Below, piece after piece: positions 45,713 through 58,845 of a DNA stretch of 64,000 bases. This stretch comes from Magnolia sinica (lineage: Eukaryota; Streptophyta; Magnoliopsida; Magnoliales; Magnoliaceae): contig NC_080588.1 in assembly GCF_029962835.1 (NCBI RefSeq), forward strand, positions 49,893,001 to 49,957,000, in the 5' to 3' direction. The position numbers were made by a program, and so were the translations under genes. Each line of letters opens with the position of its first letter. Position 1 is the stretch's first letter. The notes under the pieces are model-generated. The model was given only the letters and a program-made list of their open reading frames with translations, did not search any database and was not told the origin of the DNA.

Positions 45713-47240
45713 GGTTCTACCGAAGGAATTTCTTTCTCTAAAATTCCCTCGTGTGAGTCACTGGAGTTTTCGACCACCTCATATTTTTTTTTTTTGTCGC
45801 AATTTAAAATTGAGCACTCGAAACGGATGGACGCCCATCCTTGAGTAGGAAATCCGAGTCCCTCTTTTACCACGTACTAAAACACCCCGATCCTGTGTAG
45901 CCCAACATAAGTTATGTGTACCGTCTATTCTGTCCACCAGATCCCATTCTCACTTGCAAATTAGCACCCTAACTTTCTATGCAAAGTTTGCAGAGTTTTT
46001 TTTTTCTGTAGTGTCGGTATGACATCCACTCTATACACAGGTGAATCCTCTTACATTCAAACCACTTTGACAGTAAAGTAGCATGGTATATTTATAAAGT
46101 TTTGAATTTAATTATTAAATCAACTTTAATATATCTAAATAGTGAATGTAAATAATGATTTACAGAATTGTTATAATAAGCCTATAAAACTATATACATT
46201 TCTTTAAAATAGTGAAATTATAAGTTTCGAATAAGCCACAGTCACAAGATCACATCCAGGTTACTAGCCAACAATTTTTTACCTTTGATTTACATTAATA
46301 ATATTTAGACTATACAAATCACTGTATTAAAGTAATTACATTTATGCAATTGATAATCTAATTATTTTGGGATATCATGCGGTGAGGCATGTGACCAATT
46401 GACCAATTAATTAATAATTTAGTGACACACTTGTTATAAATACAACAACTCTTGAAAGGATTTTAAATGTAATCAAAGCCTTCACCTTAAATCTCATACC
46501 ACTACATCCGATGTGAAACTATGAACTACTCAATTTAAAACCCCAATTACTTTATGATGCCATGCATGCCATGGGATTTGAAATCCCCTCAAACCTCCTA
46601 AATTCATAGTACCAAATGACATCTTACCTTACATTAAAAAAAAATAGCCCACTTGGAAACTCTTGATGACCCACAAGGCTAAGAAACACGTAAATCATGT
46701 ATAAAATGTCATGTGGCCCACAAGAGTTTTGAATGAGTTTGATTATTTAGTGTCCCTTCATTCTTTCCTTATAAGAAATGGGTTGGATGTTACGCAAACC
46801 TTACATGTTCATTTGGAAAGTTTTAATGGTGGCCCAATGTATTTTTATTTTAGTGCTTGTGCGGTTACTAAAATAAAGTTGCAATTGGACAAATGCATGT
46901 GCGGCGCACTCTCATGTCTGATAAAAGTTTAATCTGTCTTTCAGCTATGCCCTTACAGTAATTTAATTTTTTTAAAAAAAGTAAATTGAAAACTCAAGTG
47001 ATTATCCAACCTAGTAGTGAAAAAAATAAGGTAGGCTAAAAACTCAAGGGTTATGCAACAAAAACATAGACGATGAAATAGCTATTAGTTGGAACTTTTT
47101 TGGACCACTGTAATACTTGTAATCTTCCTTTGCCATCCAATAAGGTTCATAAGATTATTTCTATTTGATAAACTGGAAATAAAAATATTAGCTTTAAATC
47201 CAAAACTTCAGCCTCCCTATGGCCTTGTGAAGGTTTCAAT
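45713..47240. other. AT-rich intergenic DNA, no gene seen
   Basis: No supported ORF, promoter or repeat, apart from scattered foldback-like fragments such as GTGGCCCACAAGAG near 46710. Confidence 0.5.
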
Positions 47241-47727
47241 GATGGCCTCCGGAGGGTTTCAATGGTAGGGATTCAACCCACACTTGTAGTGTGGCCCATT
47301 GATTCTTGGATCTGCATCATTTTTTGGATCCATGCCCTAGCCTGAGCTGGGGAAGCTGATGTTCGGAGAGGATTTCTCACAGGCATTGCTGTGGGCCCTA
47401 CATAGCTTCCGACCAACAAGAATTTCTTGATAGCCGGTGGAACAGGCAATTGGCATCGGTTCTCGGGGTGACCTTTGAACACCCGATCAATCGAACGGCT
47501 TTCTCTGTCCAATTGGGAGGATGTGAAATGGACAGTTAAATATGAACTGATCAGCGGTTCAAATTCAATTAGAAATGTTAGATGGTGAAGATCACATTTG
47601 ATCAATGGTAATCTTAGGCTGTGAACCGTCCAATGTAGGGCTCAAATTTTGGATGGTACGGACGTTTCATCTGCTGCCACGTGTGCTCTTTATGGAAAAG
47701 GATTGGCTACTGAACCTAGCTGGTGCT

Positions 47728-48140
47728 CTGTGGGCCCACCATGATGTATGTGTTTCATCCTGTTCACCCATTCTTCCGTATCATTTTAAACCATAAGCTC
47801 AGAAATGAAGTTGATCTAAATGTCAAATGGACGTTGAGTGAACGCTCACCATTATAAACTTCCTGGGGCCACAAAAGTTTTGGGTCAAGCACTCAAGCTG
47901 ATATATATTTTTCCCTTCATCGAAGTCTTGATGACCTAATCAACAGGTTACATGTCAAATAACCATTACAGTGGGCCTAAGAAGTTTTAAATGGTGGACA
48001 TTCAATGACTACTGTTTTCCTATGTTGTGGTCCACCTGAGATTAGATCTACCTTATTTTTTGGATCAACCGCTAAAATTATCTTTCAAAATGGATGCACG
48101 GCGTGGATAAAACACATACATCATGGTGAGGTCCACATAG
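47728..48140. mobile_element. Foldback MITE, nearly complete copy
   Basis: The left end is CTGTGGGCCCACCATGATGT followed by ATGTGTTTCATCC. The right end, reverse complemented, is ATGTGGACCTCACCATGATG followed by TATGTGTTTTATCC. Pairing extends at least 50 bp inward. About 410 bp, no coding capacity. Confidence 0.72.
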
Positions 48141-48754
48141 GATGGTGCAGCGTCACTAGCCAAACCGCGTCTATTAATGAGAAACCACATATATAGAAAT
48201 GGTGGTTAACTCACACAGTAAGCTGCCCTAAATAAGATCCCTACTTCATGAATCTCGGGGAGATATGCCGTCTGCTGGTATTAGCAGCCACAATGGTAGG
48301 TGCTCTCCAAAAGCAACGGCCAACACGTGCATCGTAGCACACTCGCAAGACATCCTGTTCGTCAGGTAGGCAATACGGTGAATCTTTCTCAAACAATAAT
48401 AACCTTTCATATCTCAGGTGGGCCACACTTATATCAATATATAGACAGTTTGAGAAAGTAAATTCCATATTCAGAGCACGTGTATAGATCATTTCATTAT
48501 TTGGCGTAGTTCATTTCAATATTAGGATAGATTCAGCGAGTATCCAACTGATGAACGGTATGGATCTCTCACGTGTATGACAATTACGTACTTCGTGCGC
48601 GCTTGTGTTTGGCGCTTGCAAGATGCGCGGCTGAAATCGAATTATCCTCGAGTCTTTGGTAGTGCACTCCAAGCAATCGGGGTTGGTGGCGATTCGTGGG
48701 AGTTGGACGTGGATTGCAAATGACCCTGCCAGCAGCGACCTCGCTATTTGTCGG

Positions 48755-49170
48755 TCCTCCGTGTACCCTACCGTGATGTGTGTGTTTTGTCCATGCCGTC
48801 CATTCATTTTTTTCAATTTATTTTATGACATGGAAAAAAAATGAGATAGATACCAATATCAGGTGGACCACACCACAGGAAAACATTGGTGATTGAACAC
48901 CCACCATTAAAAAATTACTAGGGTCCACTATAATGTTTATTCGCCGTCTAACCTGTTGATTATCTAACGCAGACGTGGATGAACGGAAACCTTATAGATC
49001 AGCTTGATTCAAAACTTTTGTGGCCCCTAATCGTAGGTGTTCAATCACCACGGTTTCGTGTAGTGTTGACTGCCTGAGATTTGGATCCCACGCCTTAAAT
49101 TGAGCTGGCAAAATGGATGGACGGCGTGGATAAAACACATGCATCAAGGTGAGGCCCACCAAGCTTTTTC
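48755..49170. mobile_element. Foldback MITE that is palindromic over most of its length
   Basis: The ends CCCTACCGTGATGTGTGTGT and, reverse complemented, GGGCCTCACCTTGATGCATG match, followed by TCCATGCCGTCCATTCATTT versus TCCACGCCGTCCATCCATTT. The inner segments also pair: TGGTGATTGAACACCCACCA on the left, and GTGGTGATTGAACACCTACG from the right arm. So most of the 415 bp is one long hairpin. Confidence 0.75.
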
Positions 49171-50390
49171 AGCACCGATTTTGCAATCAGCTTTCCCATT
49201 TCACTTTTAGGGTTCTTCTGCGTATTGTTAAAGGATACGTGCGAATTTTAGCCTCTGAATATATGGATCAGTTTCAGTTATCCAACTGCTAATCTTACAG
49301 TTGATAATAGGCTTCTTGAAAATCTTTCTGCATAGGAAAATCTTGAGCTTCCGACCACTAGTCCGCTCTGAAAAGATGATCAAACGAAAAAGAGTCCTGA
49401 TCTCTGTGTTTTCTTTCTAAGATGCTCCCATCGGCGATGAGGTCCATCACATGAACGGCTTGGATCATCGACCCATAGCAGCGAGACCAAGGGCTACTGG
49501 AACTCCTCGTCAACTAAGAGGGGAAATTAATTAAAATAACCCTAATGTACTTTTAAGGATGAAAATACACCTTTCTACCGGCTATCCTATGGAATGGTGG
49601 TAGCTTCATGTGTAGCCCTTTGATAATAACAATATGGGTCCACTAAATTAATAATTGGGATCACCTAACAGTTGATTTGATTTGTTCACTTTAATCGGAC
49701 AGTCGCGAATTTATAAAAAAAATCGTTTTAAACAATTTTTTTGAGTGGTCAATGACCCATCACTACATTAACATTATGAGTTACTGTCGAATTGTTTCCT
49801 TCGGTGTGGCTCATCTAGTCCATCCATGATGAGTTTTACCCTCAAACTTGGGCAGATAACATGAAATTAAAATCATTTTCATATGGACGGCTTAAATCTA
49901 CTAGAAGATAATCCAGTGAGCCTCACAAAAGATGTGGGATGAGTTCAATAGGTAAGTCCCTTGCATGTAAAGGTCATTTAGCATTTTCTTTCTCTTTCTT
50001 CTTTGGTTTTTCATGGGATGGGACCATTTGGCCGTTAGGACCATTGTCACCTCCGTGGGACTCACTCCAGCAAATTTCTAGTATCATTTCGTCCATTCTA
50101 GGAGCTTTCTGAGTGTCTTTTTTTTTTTAGTCACATTCTCCTATGTAGAAGTTATGACAGCCAAAGGTAAGTATAGTTTAGGATCATAATTGCCTTTGTG
50201 TTTTTTTTTTTTTTTTTATAAGTGGGTATCAATAATAAGAGTTTATGAAAGGGAGGAGTCAGTGATAGTTCCCTTTATAATTTTTTTTTTTTAGGTATGA
50301 ATTGTAGGAGTTTGTGAAATGGATAAATTTTGTAATGAAAGAATGTTGTAATAGATTAATGTGATTGATATAAAGTCATTTTACTCACAA
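49171..50390. other. Intergenic DNA, possibly including a decayed copia 5' LTR
   Basis: No ORF. The copia element below must have had its 5' LTR just before 50396, but I could not align this DNA with the region after 61447. Confidence 0.35.
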
Positions 50391-50395
50391 CAAAG

Positions 50396-52810
50396 TAGTA
50401 TTAGAGCATTAGGTTGGACGTTTGGGATTAAGTGAATATGTCATGATCGAAATTCGATATATAGAAGTTTGATGGGAAGAACAATTTCAGTTTATAGTAG
50501 CGGAAGGTCAATGACATTCTAGTTTCACAAGGGTTAAAAAAATGCATTATTAGAAATAAAACCATAAAAGATGTTGGATGATGATTGGAGTGATCTCCGG
50601 GGGAGGGGGGGATGGGAAAGCTATAAGCTTCATCTGTTTGTATCTATCAGATGAGATTACATACAACGTCCTAAATAAGGAATCTCCCTGGAGATATAGA
50701 AGAAGCTAGAAGACATATACATGTTGGATTCCCTAACAAATAAGTTGTTTGTGAAAAAATAACTTTCAAACTGCAATTGAATGAAGGATCGAATCTCCTA
50801 CAGCACATGAACTTGTTTACAAATTTATGTAGCAAGTTGGTAATGCTTGGAGAGACAATCAAGAAAGAAGACAAAGCAGTGCTACTTCTAACATCGCTTC
50901 TATCATCATACGACCATCTCGCTACTACTCTGTTGTATGGAAAGAATACAGTGAAGCTTTAAGAAATCACTAGGTGCTCGTTTTCAACGAGATGAGAAAG
51001 AAGTTAAGTGATGAGGACTCTCAGGCGGAAGGGTTACTTGAAAAAAGGGGTCAAGAACATGGGCGATTCGTAAAGCAATCTTGGTCTAACAAGAAAAAAG
51101 GTCCAGATTGAACTCAAAAGCCAAAGACGAATGCTTCTATTACGGCATTAAGGGACATTTCAAGTGAGATTGTCAAAAATGGAAGGATGACATGGAAAGT
51201 AAAAGCAAAGGAAAAGGGAACACATATGATTAGCGAGTGTAGTAGAAGAGAACTCTTCTCGGTCTCTTCAGGTATGAGTTGTATCTTAGACACTTAGATT
51301 TTGAATTTAAGATGTTCGTATCACATGTGCTCGGATAGGACTCGGTTCAATTCTTATAAGTCCTATGATGGTAAAAGTGTTCTTATGAGGAATAACGTCG
51401 CATGCATGGCCATTGGAATAGGGACCATTACGGTAAAGACATTTGACGGAGTCATACGGACTCTAGGTGATCTCAGGCATGTCCCACATCTGAATAAAAA
51501 CTTAATTTTCGCGGAAGTTTTAGATAAGAATGGTTACACATTCACGGCATACAACGGTGTAGTAAAGGTCATTAAAGGTGCAATGGTATTGATAAAAGGG
51601 ACATAAGGTTAAAAACATGTACAAGTTAGTTGGGAGCACAATTATGGGTGATGTCGTTACCATCTCACACGCAGAATCTAGCACAAATGATACAAATCCA
51701 TGGCATATGCAGTTAGGGTATGCATATGAGTGAGAGGGGAATGATGGAACTCCACAAACGGAAATTGTTAAAGGGAGTTAAGACGTGCAAGGTTGATTTT
51801 TATGAGCATTGCATCCTAGGCAAGAATTGTAAGGTAAAGTTCAGGACTACTACACACCAACAACGGAGTGCTCGACTATATTCATTTCGATGTCTGGGGG
51901 CCAGTAACAGTGGTCTAATGGAGGGGTATGATACTCAAGGAAGGTTTGTGTCTACTTCATAAACACAAGTTTGAGGTGTTCACTAGGTTTAAGCAATGAA
52001 AGGAGAAGGAAGAGAAGCAAACCGAAAGACAAGTTACGTGTCTCAGGTTAAAAAATAGTATGGAGTACAAAGAAGCATAATTCATGGAATTCTGCTAAGA
52101 TCAATGCATCACAAGTCACTTCTCAACTCCAGGAACCCCACAATAGAACGGGGTGGCAGAGAGGATGAACAAAACTCTGTTGGAGAGGGCGAGAAATATG
52201 CTTTTGTATGCGGGGTTGCCTAAAAGCCTATAGATTACATGCTACATAGTAAATCGATCACCATCTACAATGTTAGATTCTAAGGTCATAGAGGAAGTAT
52301 GAACAAGCAAGAACGATGATTACTTAGGATTAAGAATCTTCAGGTATCCAGTATATGTTCACATGTAGAGTGAATAAAGGTTGGACTTGGATCCAAAATT
52401 CAGAAAGTGCATCTTTGTCGATTATGAAAAAGGTGTCAAGGGCTATAAGCTTTGGGATCCAGATTCACAGAAGGTGGTTATTAGCAAAGATGACATTTTC
52501 GATGAGGAGTCAATGCTGAAGACCAACAAGGACGTTGCAGGGAAGTTGTAAAGTCATGGTGAGATTGAGAGATTGTCGGTGCAGGTGGAGCCAATTGCGC
52601 AGGTGACTGAAGGTGAAAATTAACAGAAGCATTACACCGAGTAAAATAATCAGTAGGAAACCCAGGAAAGTATAGTCATGAATAGAAAGAAAAGTGCCAT
52701 TAGAGCCTCGGTTCGATATGAGTTTGAGGACGTGGTCTTTTATACGTTATGCATAGTGAATAGTGATCCATCCACCTTTTAAGAGGCAAAATTTAAAAAG
52801 GATGGTGATG
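50396..52810 (+). pseudogene. Decayed copia element, first part: primer site, gag, protease, integrase
   Basis: A degenerate primer site (TAGTATTAGAGC near 50396) is followed by Gag. KFDGKNNF lies near 50470, NLLQHMNLFTNLCSKLVMLG near 50787 and HLATTLLYGKN near 50923. A zinc knuckle near 51130 has its second Cys replaced by Tyr. A protease/pre-integrase region (51305-51600) includes CSYHMC and DLRHVPHLNKNLI. The GAG-pre-integrase motif HMSERGMMELHKRKLL is near 51722, and integrase NGVAERMNKTLLERARNM near 52150. Many stops and frameshifts occur, so it is inactive. The frame stops at 52810 where another element is inserted and resumes at 59869. Confidence 0.82.
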
Positions 52811-55344
52811 TGTAACACCTTATACTTTTCAGTACTCGGGAGTTACCGTGTCACCCAACTTAATATGAACACTAACCTAACTTATTGAACGTTCACCCTC
52901 ATTCTAATATAAATCCGACCGTCGAAAATAATTCCTGTCCACATATCAAATTATCCATTCAATTGATTTTTAAAATAGTCCATCATAGCTTAAGGGACAT
53001 CTATTTTGGGATCTCAATCACTATGATAGACTAATTAAACCATTCATCAACAATTGAAGGATCTAAATCCAAAGACCCATCGCTCATCAGGTTTACAACG
53101 TCCCGTAGGACGATCCATCATTTGAAAACACAGATCGGATTATCTGATTTCATCCAACTCCTAAATCACACCTAAACATTCTTTAAGATCCTAAGGGTTA
53201 TTAATAATTAAATATTAGTCAATCCAATCATTAGATTGCTTGAATGCTCAGTAAATCGTGGTTTGGTAATTAAAGATTCACGTGGTGTAGCACACTTTAA
53301 TGCAAAGCAACCCTAATATTAGGGTATGTAGCTAAATAACGCACAACAAGTAGTCTCACATCTTACATATAGGTAATATATATATATATATATATAAAGA
53401 TAAATAAATAATAATGTATAGGTAATAATGGTCAAATATTAATAATATAAAATCATGAGATGGGTAGTCCTAATAACCTACAGAGTGGGATCACAATATG
53501 ACAAAATATATATCCATATAATAATAATAAAATAATATAAAATTAATATTATTAATTGGATAGTGACAAGTCTTGAACATGAAAATGACCCATTAGGACC
53601 TTCTGACCGTTGATGGTCAGATTAGGATCGATTCAACCGTCGGATCGATGTAATCGACACCTAAAGACCATGATTCGATTAGCATGGCCCACCTAAGCAT
53701 TTGATCTACCACATCTCCAATCCAGATGGCCCAGTTAAGCCCTTGAACATCATGGACGGAGTGGATTTCACTTGAACATCACGGTGGACCCTACACAAGT
53801 GTTGTATGTGCACCAGGGGTGGTACACTCGCTGTGCATCGAATCGAAAGACTCGGTCATACCACTTTGACCCACAACCTTTCCGAAAAGAGAGAATTTCT
53901 CTCTTTCTTTCTTTCTTCCCGCCGAAATGGAGGGCCCCATTGTTTGAATGTGGGTCCACCATCATTTCACGGATTGACGATCAGAAGCGTCCATCATATT
54001 TCGGACGAACTGCTGACCAAAACCTCGCCCCCACTCGATGTATTGCACTTGTGCATAGGCACAGATCAAGACGCTACGTATGGGACAACGTTCGAAGACG
54101 GGAACCGTATGTTGCACCAGATTTTGACCCACCAATTGTTTATGACTGGATCATTTGAACCATCCATCGGGTGCGGCCCTCAGTTCTGACCCAAACCCAG
54201 CAATCCTTACGTATTGTAACACCCCTGCAAGTGCACCATCTCAGGCGAAATCCCACCTATGTACGATTGTTTTACCGAAAATAGAAATTTTGTTCCTAAG
54301 GTGCCAAGCTGGCAATCCGCGTGATCTCCTCTCCTTCAATCCCAGCTATTCTTCCCCATGTCAATCCCCACCTTGCATTCAGCGACAGAAAAAGGTAGGC
54401 ACCCTGCTGGCAGAAGAAAGACGATCGAATGTTTTCTTCTTTGGGCGCGCTAGCTGGCAAGATCAGGGCTGTTGTTGAAGCCTTGTTCGACTATCTTGGG
54501 CGTCGAACCCAGGGCAACCACAACCCTAGCCATTTTCATGAGAAAATCACGCTCCACATGAGAAAGACTCCGTGGTGGAATATCTTACGAGTCGTTGCTC
54601 ACTGGGAAAACTGTGATGTGATTAGTGGACCCCACAAGGGTCAAAAGACCCATCTGGTCCATCTAAATGGTCCGGATCTTCAAGACAGACTGACAATAGG
54701 AAATCGCCATTAGAGCCAACATCATCTTCTTCGTTAAACTGGAGAACCCACCATGATCGTGTGGACCCCATCTATTAATCAGAGATGCTTGTTTAGTGGG
54801 CCACAACAGTAGGAGGTCCATCCCACAGATGGATTGCCCCCATGTAGAGAGAAAAGAAGAGAAGAAGATGGGATAGTGGCCATCATCCGGGGCGTCCCCT
54901 GTAACGGCTAGGGTAGCCGTGGGCAACCCTATGCCTATAAATGGGGCCTTGATATCTCGGGATTCCCACCAAAAATCTTGAGAGAAAGAGAGAGAAAAAA
55001 AGAGGAGAGAAGGAGAGTTTGAGAGGGAGGATCTGACATCGCTGGTCTCGCCACAATGAGTTGGCACAATTGACTCGAGTTAGGCTAACTTAGGGTGAGT
55101 TGGAGACCTAGTGTTAGTGGGGAATAGAAAGAGAGAAAAGAAAAAGGAGAAGCAGGAAGAAGAGAAAAAGAAGGATAGTAAGAAGCAAAGAAAGAAGAAG
55201 GGGAGAGTTTGTGGGAGGGTTTTGTTGTGCGCACCAGCTTGACTCAGTCGAGTCGCGGACCGAGTTGGGTCTAGTTCAGGGCCATGTTGGGGTTCCAGTA
55301 AAAGGAAAAGAAGGAAGAAAGAGAGAAAGTATAAGTGCTATAGT

Positions 55345-57146
55345 TTATAGCCCCTTTTTGTTATCAAATTTATGGTGCCAAAGACACTGTTATGAAGCTT
55401 GCATATGTGAAGAACAAAGCTCTACTCAAGATCAGCTTTGATTGACAAGCACTGTTCAGAAGTCAAGACTCGAGAAAGTGAGATTGTTCGACTTAATTCA
55501 AGACAAAGATAATGTAAGATCTCAAGAAGCTTTCAAGTTCAACCTCAAGATCTCAAGAAGCTTTCAAGTTTGAGCTACATCAAGACTTCAAGCTTCATTA
55601 CTTTCAAAGGTCACTCGTATCTAAGTTTCAATGTCCTTACTTCACTATTGAGGTATGACTGACCTTAGGTTGACCTTTAAAGTAGGCCATTTTAGATACA
55701 TAATTCATATGTTTTATATAAGTGAGTTTAGTCTGTTCTAAGACTAGTCCTGGGCTTTGTTCGACTAGTCCTAGCACTGCTTCAACCTGTCTAAGAATTT
55801 CCTGGATCAGTCGTAAGTTTATTGCAAAATTCAAAAATTTTCTGTTAAGCTTCTACTAGTCTTAGGGACTGTTCGCAAGTCATATGAACAATGTCGACTA
55901 TTTCTTCGACCAGTCGTAGTCCTATGACTCAAAGTACAGTGTTAAAATTCGGCTAGATTTGACTAGTCGTGAGCAACCTACGACCAGTCGAAGGAGACCT
56001 ACGACCAGTCGTAGACCCCTACGACCAGTCGTGAAACCGCCAGATCTTATCGCCCCTGAATTTTTAAATATCTATTGGTTCTACGACCAGTCGTAGAGAT
56101 TTTTAGACCAGTCAAAGACGTGATTTGCTCACCTATAAATAGAGCACGAATCTCAGAATAAGACATGAAATTCAAGCTAATTTAATTCAACCTTCTAAAA
56201 GATAAGTCTCTGTTCCATTTAAGCTAAGTGTACATGTTTAATATTCTCTTTCTTTAGCTTTTCAAATTGATTTTATTTCTTGTATTTCAATCTGATCTGA
56301 AAAAGAGGAAGTTTCATTTTTCCTTTTTCTGGAATCAAAATCAATTAGAGCTTAATTTAAAATCTATTAGAACTTAGAACCATTATAAAGTGAGTATTGG
56401 ACATTGAAATTTGACATTCAAATCTCTACTTTGACTTGGTTCTTCTGGGCTGCTACAACGAAGGAGAAATTCAGGTATTTTACATTTATGTAATTTACTT
56501 TCATTTGGTTTTCTTTTGAGATTTGCTAGAAAAATCTCATTGTATTGGTTATCTGAGGAGAGTCAGGAAAACTCAGAAGAGGGGTTTTTTTTTAAATTAT
56601 ATAAGCCCACAGAGAAAGACACAATTCTGAAGGTTTTGGGTGAACCTGGAAAACCTATCTTTGATAGTGAACGCTGATATCCCCTATGTGAGGATATTAG
56701 GAGTGGAGTAGATATGTGGCTGTTTATTAACAGTTGGTGTACACACAGGCGAGCCACTATAATCCCTTGTGTTTTGTGGTTGTGTGGTTTATATTTCATA
56801 TCTTTAATTATTCATTTGTGGGATGTATATATGGATGTGAATGTTGTAATCATTTTATTTCAAGCTCAGTGGGGAATGTTGTAATAGTTTAGATTTATAT
56901 TTCTATAATTTATTCCTTGCTATATCTTTATTAGTTTGAGCTTCAGTTTCTCTATTTATTCTAGTAAGGTTGCCCTGCCATTTTTATGGTGCATGGTTGT
57001 CCTTAGAACAATTAATATTTTGAGATTGCATTCAGCATTGTGTATTGATTTATTTATTTGACTATCTCTCTTTCTTTATTTCCGTTGTATTTATTTTAAA
57101 TTTGGCATAGTCCTATTCACCCCCCCCCCCCCCCCCAGGACATATA
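55345..57146 (+). mobile_element. Nested copia-type LTR inside the TGTAACACC element
   Basis: A U3-like part contains six or more ACGACCAGTCGTAG-type palindromes (55975-56100). TATAAAT is at 56134-56140. The 3' end is CATAGTCCTATTCACCCC, a C17 run and AGGACATATAGC. That end motif is the reverse complement of the one at 18751-18775. TATAG precedes and follows the segment (about 55344 and 57145), a possible target duplication, but the 5' end is not a clean TG, so the boundary is uncertain. No ORF. Confidence 0.55.
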
Positions 57147-58684
57147 GCTTGGCCATTTCAGAAAGAAAATGGAAGAATAAGGAGAGGAGGAATAGAGCAG
57201 ACAACGAGGGAGATGGTGCTGTTCGTCGCACTAACTTGGCCCAAACTGAGTCACTGCCTGACTTGTTGTTCGAGTCAGGTGGGGTTTTGAGTTGAGTCGA
57301 GGCGCTGACCGAGTTGGGTATGTTCTAGTGGGTTTTGGGTTGTGTCTAGGTTGAGTCCAAATGCTCCTGGACTGTCATGAAGTAAAGAAGAAGAAGAAGA
57401 AAGAAGGGAACCAGAGAGAGGGTTGCTGGTTGAGGTCCCTCACGGCTCCACACCTACCGAGTCCAAATGGGATTCTGACTCATTGGTGAGTCATGAACTC
57501 GAAGTGGGTCCAATCCGGACCAAGTCGGGCATTGCTAGAGTTCCAGCGAAAAGGAGAAAAGAAGAAAGGGAAAAGAGGGAGAGGAAGATAAATTAGAGAG
57601 AGAGGGGGAGAAGACTGAGTCAACTCGACTGGAACTGAGTCCAGCTGGGTCGAGTCAGGCTTAGGCTCGGTCCAGGCATGGCTGGAGTTCCAGTAGAGGA
57701 GAAGAAGAGAAAGGAGTGAGAGAGAGAGAGTAAGGTGGGCGGTCGTGTTGAACCGAGTCGACGTGAGTGAGTTAATACTTTTTTTCCATAGTAGACTCAT
57801 TTTAATGTATTATCATCATTGTTACCACTATTTTATGAGGATTGATAACATTAGATATGGTTAGCCATTAGTAGATTATTTATGCTCAACCTAGTTATTA
57901 TAAACAAAATTGTAATTATCAAATACTAGTATTTTATTTAACTCTTTTAAATATTATTCTTAACGGTAGATCATGGTATTTATTATCATCATAATGATTC
58001 GTATTTCTATGTTAACTAATATTAATTATAACACTAAGGTTAATAATTATTTTCTAATTATTAAATTAACATTGTAGTTTATTGTACACCAACTACAAAT
58101 CAAATCCTAGAATTTAAGTCTATGACTAAATTCTAGGATGAAACCCTAATTCTACATCAAAACCCTAAAAATAAGTAATTCAAACCCTAGGTTATAATCT
58201 TGACCACAGATAATTATAGAACATTGATCTAACTGTACGATTTCATAATTCATGATATGATTCAATTCTATGGGTGCACCTGCTTTCTATCGACATTAGT
58301 TGGCGATTCAACACTTAAGGTGATGATTTCTTCCCCTTGAGCTTTCCACTTCCCTATTAGTTTAAGTGATAGTTCATATTTTAATTACAGTTGATAATTG
58401 ATAACTCTATTACTTTCGCTAGTTGTTGAATTTGATCTCTAACTTATATGCTCAACATTTATCTTGTATAAATATATGTACGTTACACTTGTATACCTTC
58501 TCATGCTTGTGGATTACTTGTGGATTGCCTATGGAACTTAAATTGGTACCTCTATCAATGGGAAACCCCACTTGTATATGTACACCCATCATCGGGATGT
58601 AACTTGACTGATTGTGGCTATAATGGGTCCTTACCTAGTGGCCATTTTCTCCAAGTTTGTGTGGACTTACCATCTTACGGATCC

Positions 58685-58845
58685 TTGTGCCTTCTGTGGC
58701 TTTGATGTGATATCTTCCCTTTGTGGATTTAATGTGATATCTGCCCTTTACACATTTAATGTGATATTTACCATTTGCGCATTTGATGTGTTACCTTTTG
58801 TGGCTATGATGTGATATATGCCCTTTGTGCATTTGATGGATTATG
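58685..58845. repeat. Degenerate minisatellite, period about 34 bp
   Basis: About four to five units of the form CCTTTGTGGATTTAATGTGATAT with variations (GCATTTGATGTG, GGCTATGATGTG). It lies in the TGTAACACC insertion. Short chance ORFs run through it. Confidence 0.7.

Noticed and set aside
54156..54713. Overlapping 107- and 94-codon ORFs near 54.2-54.7 kb
   Set aside because: They lie in the non-coding LTR-type insertion, have no domain, and are not followed by a conserved gene structure.
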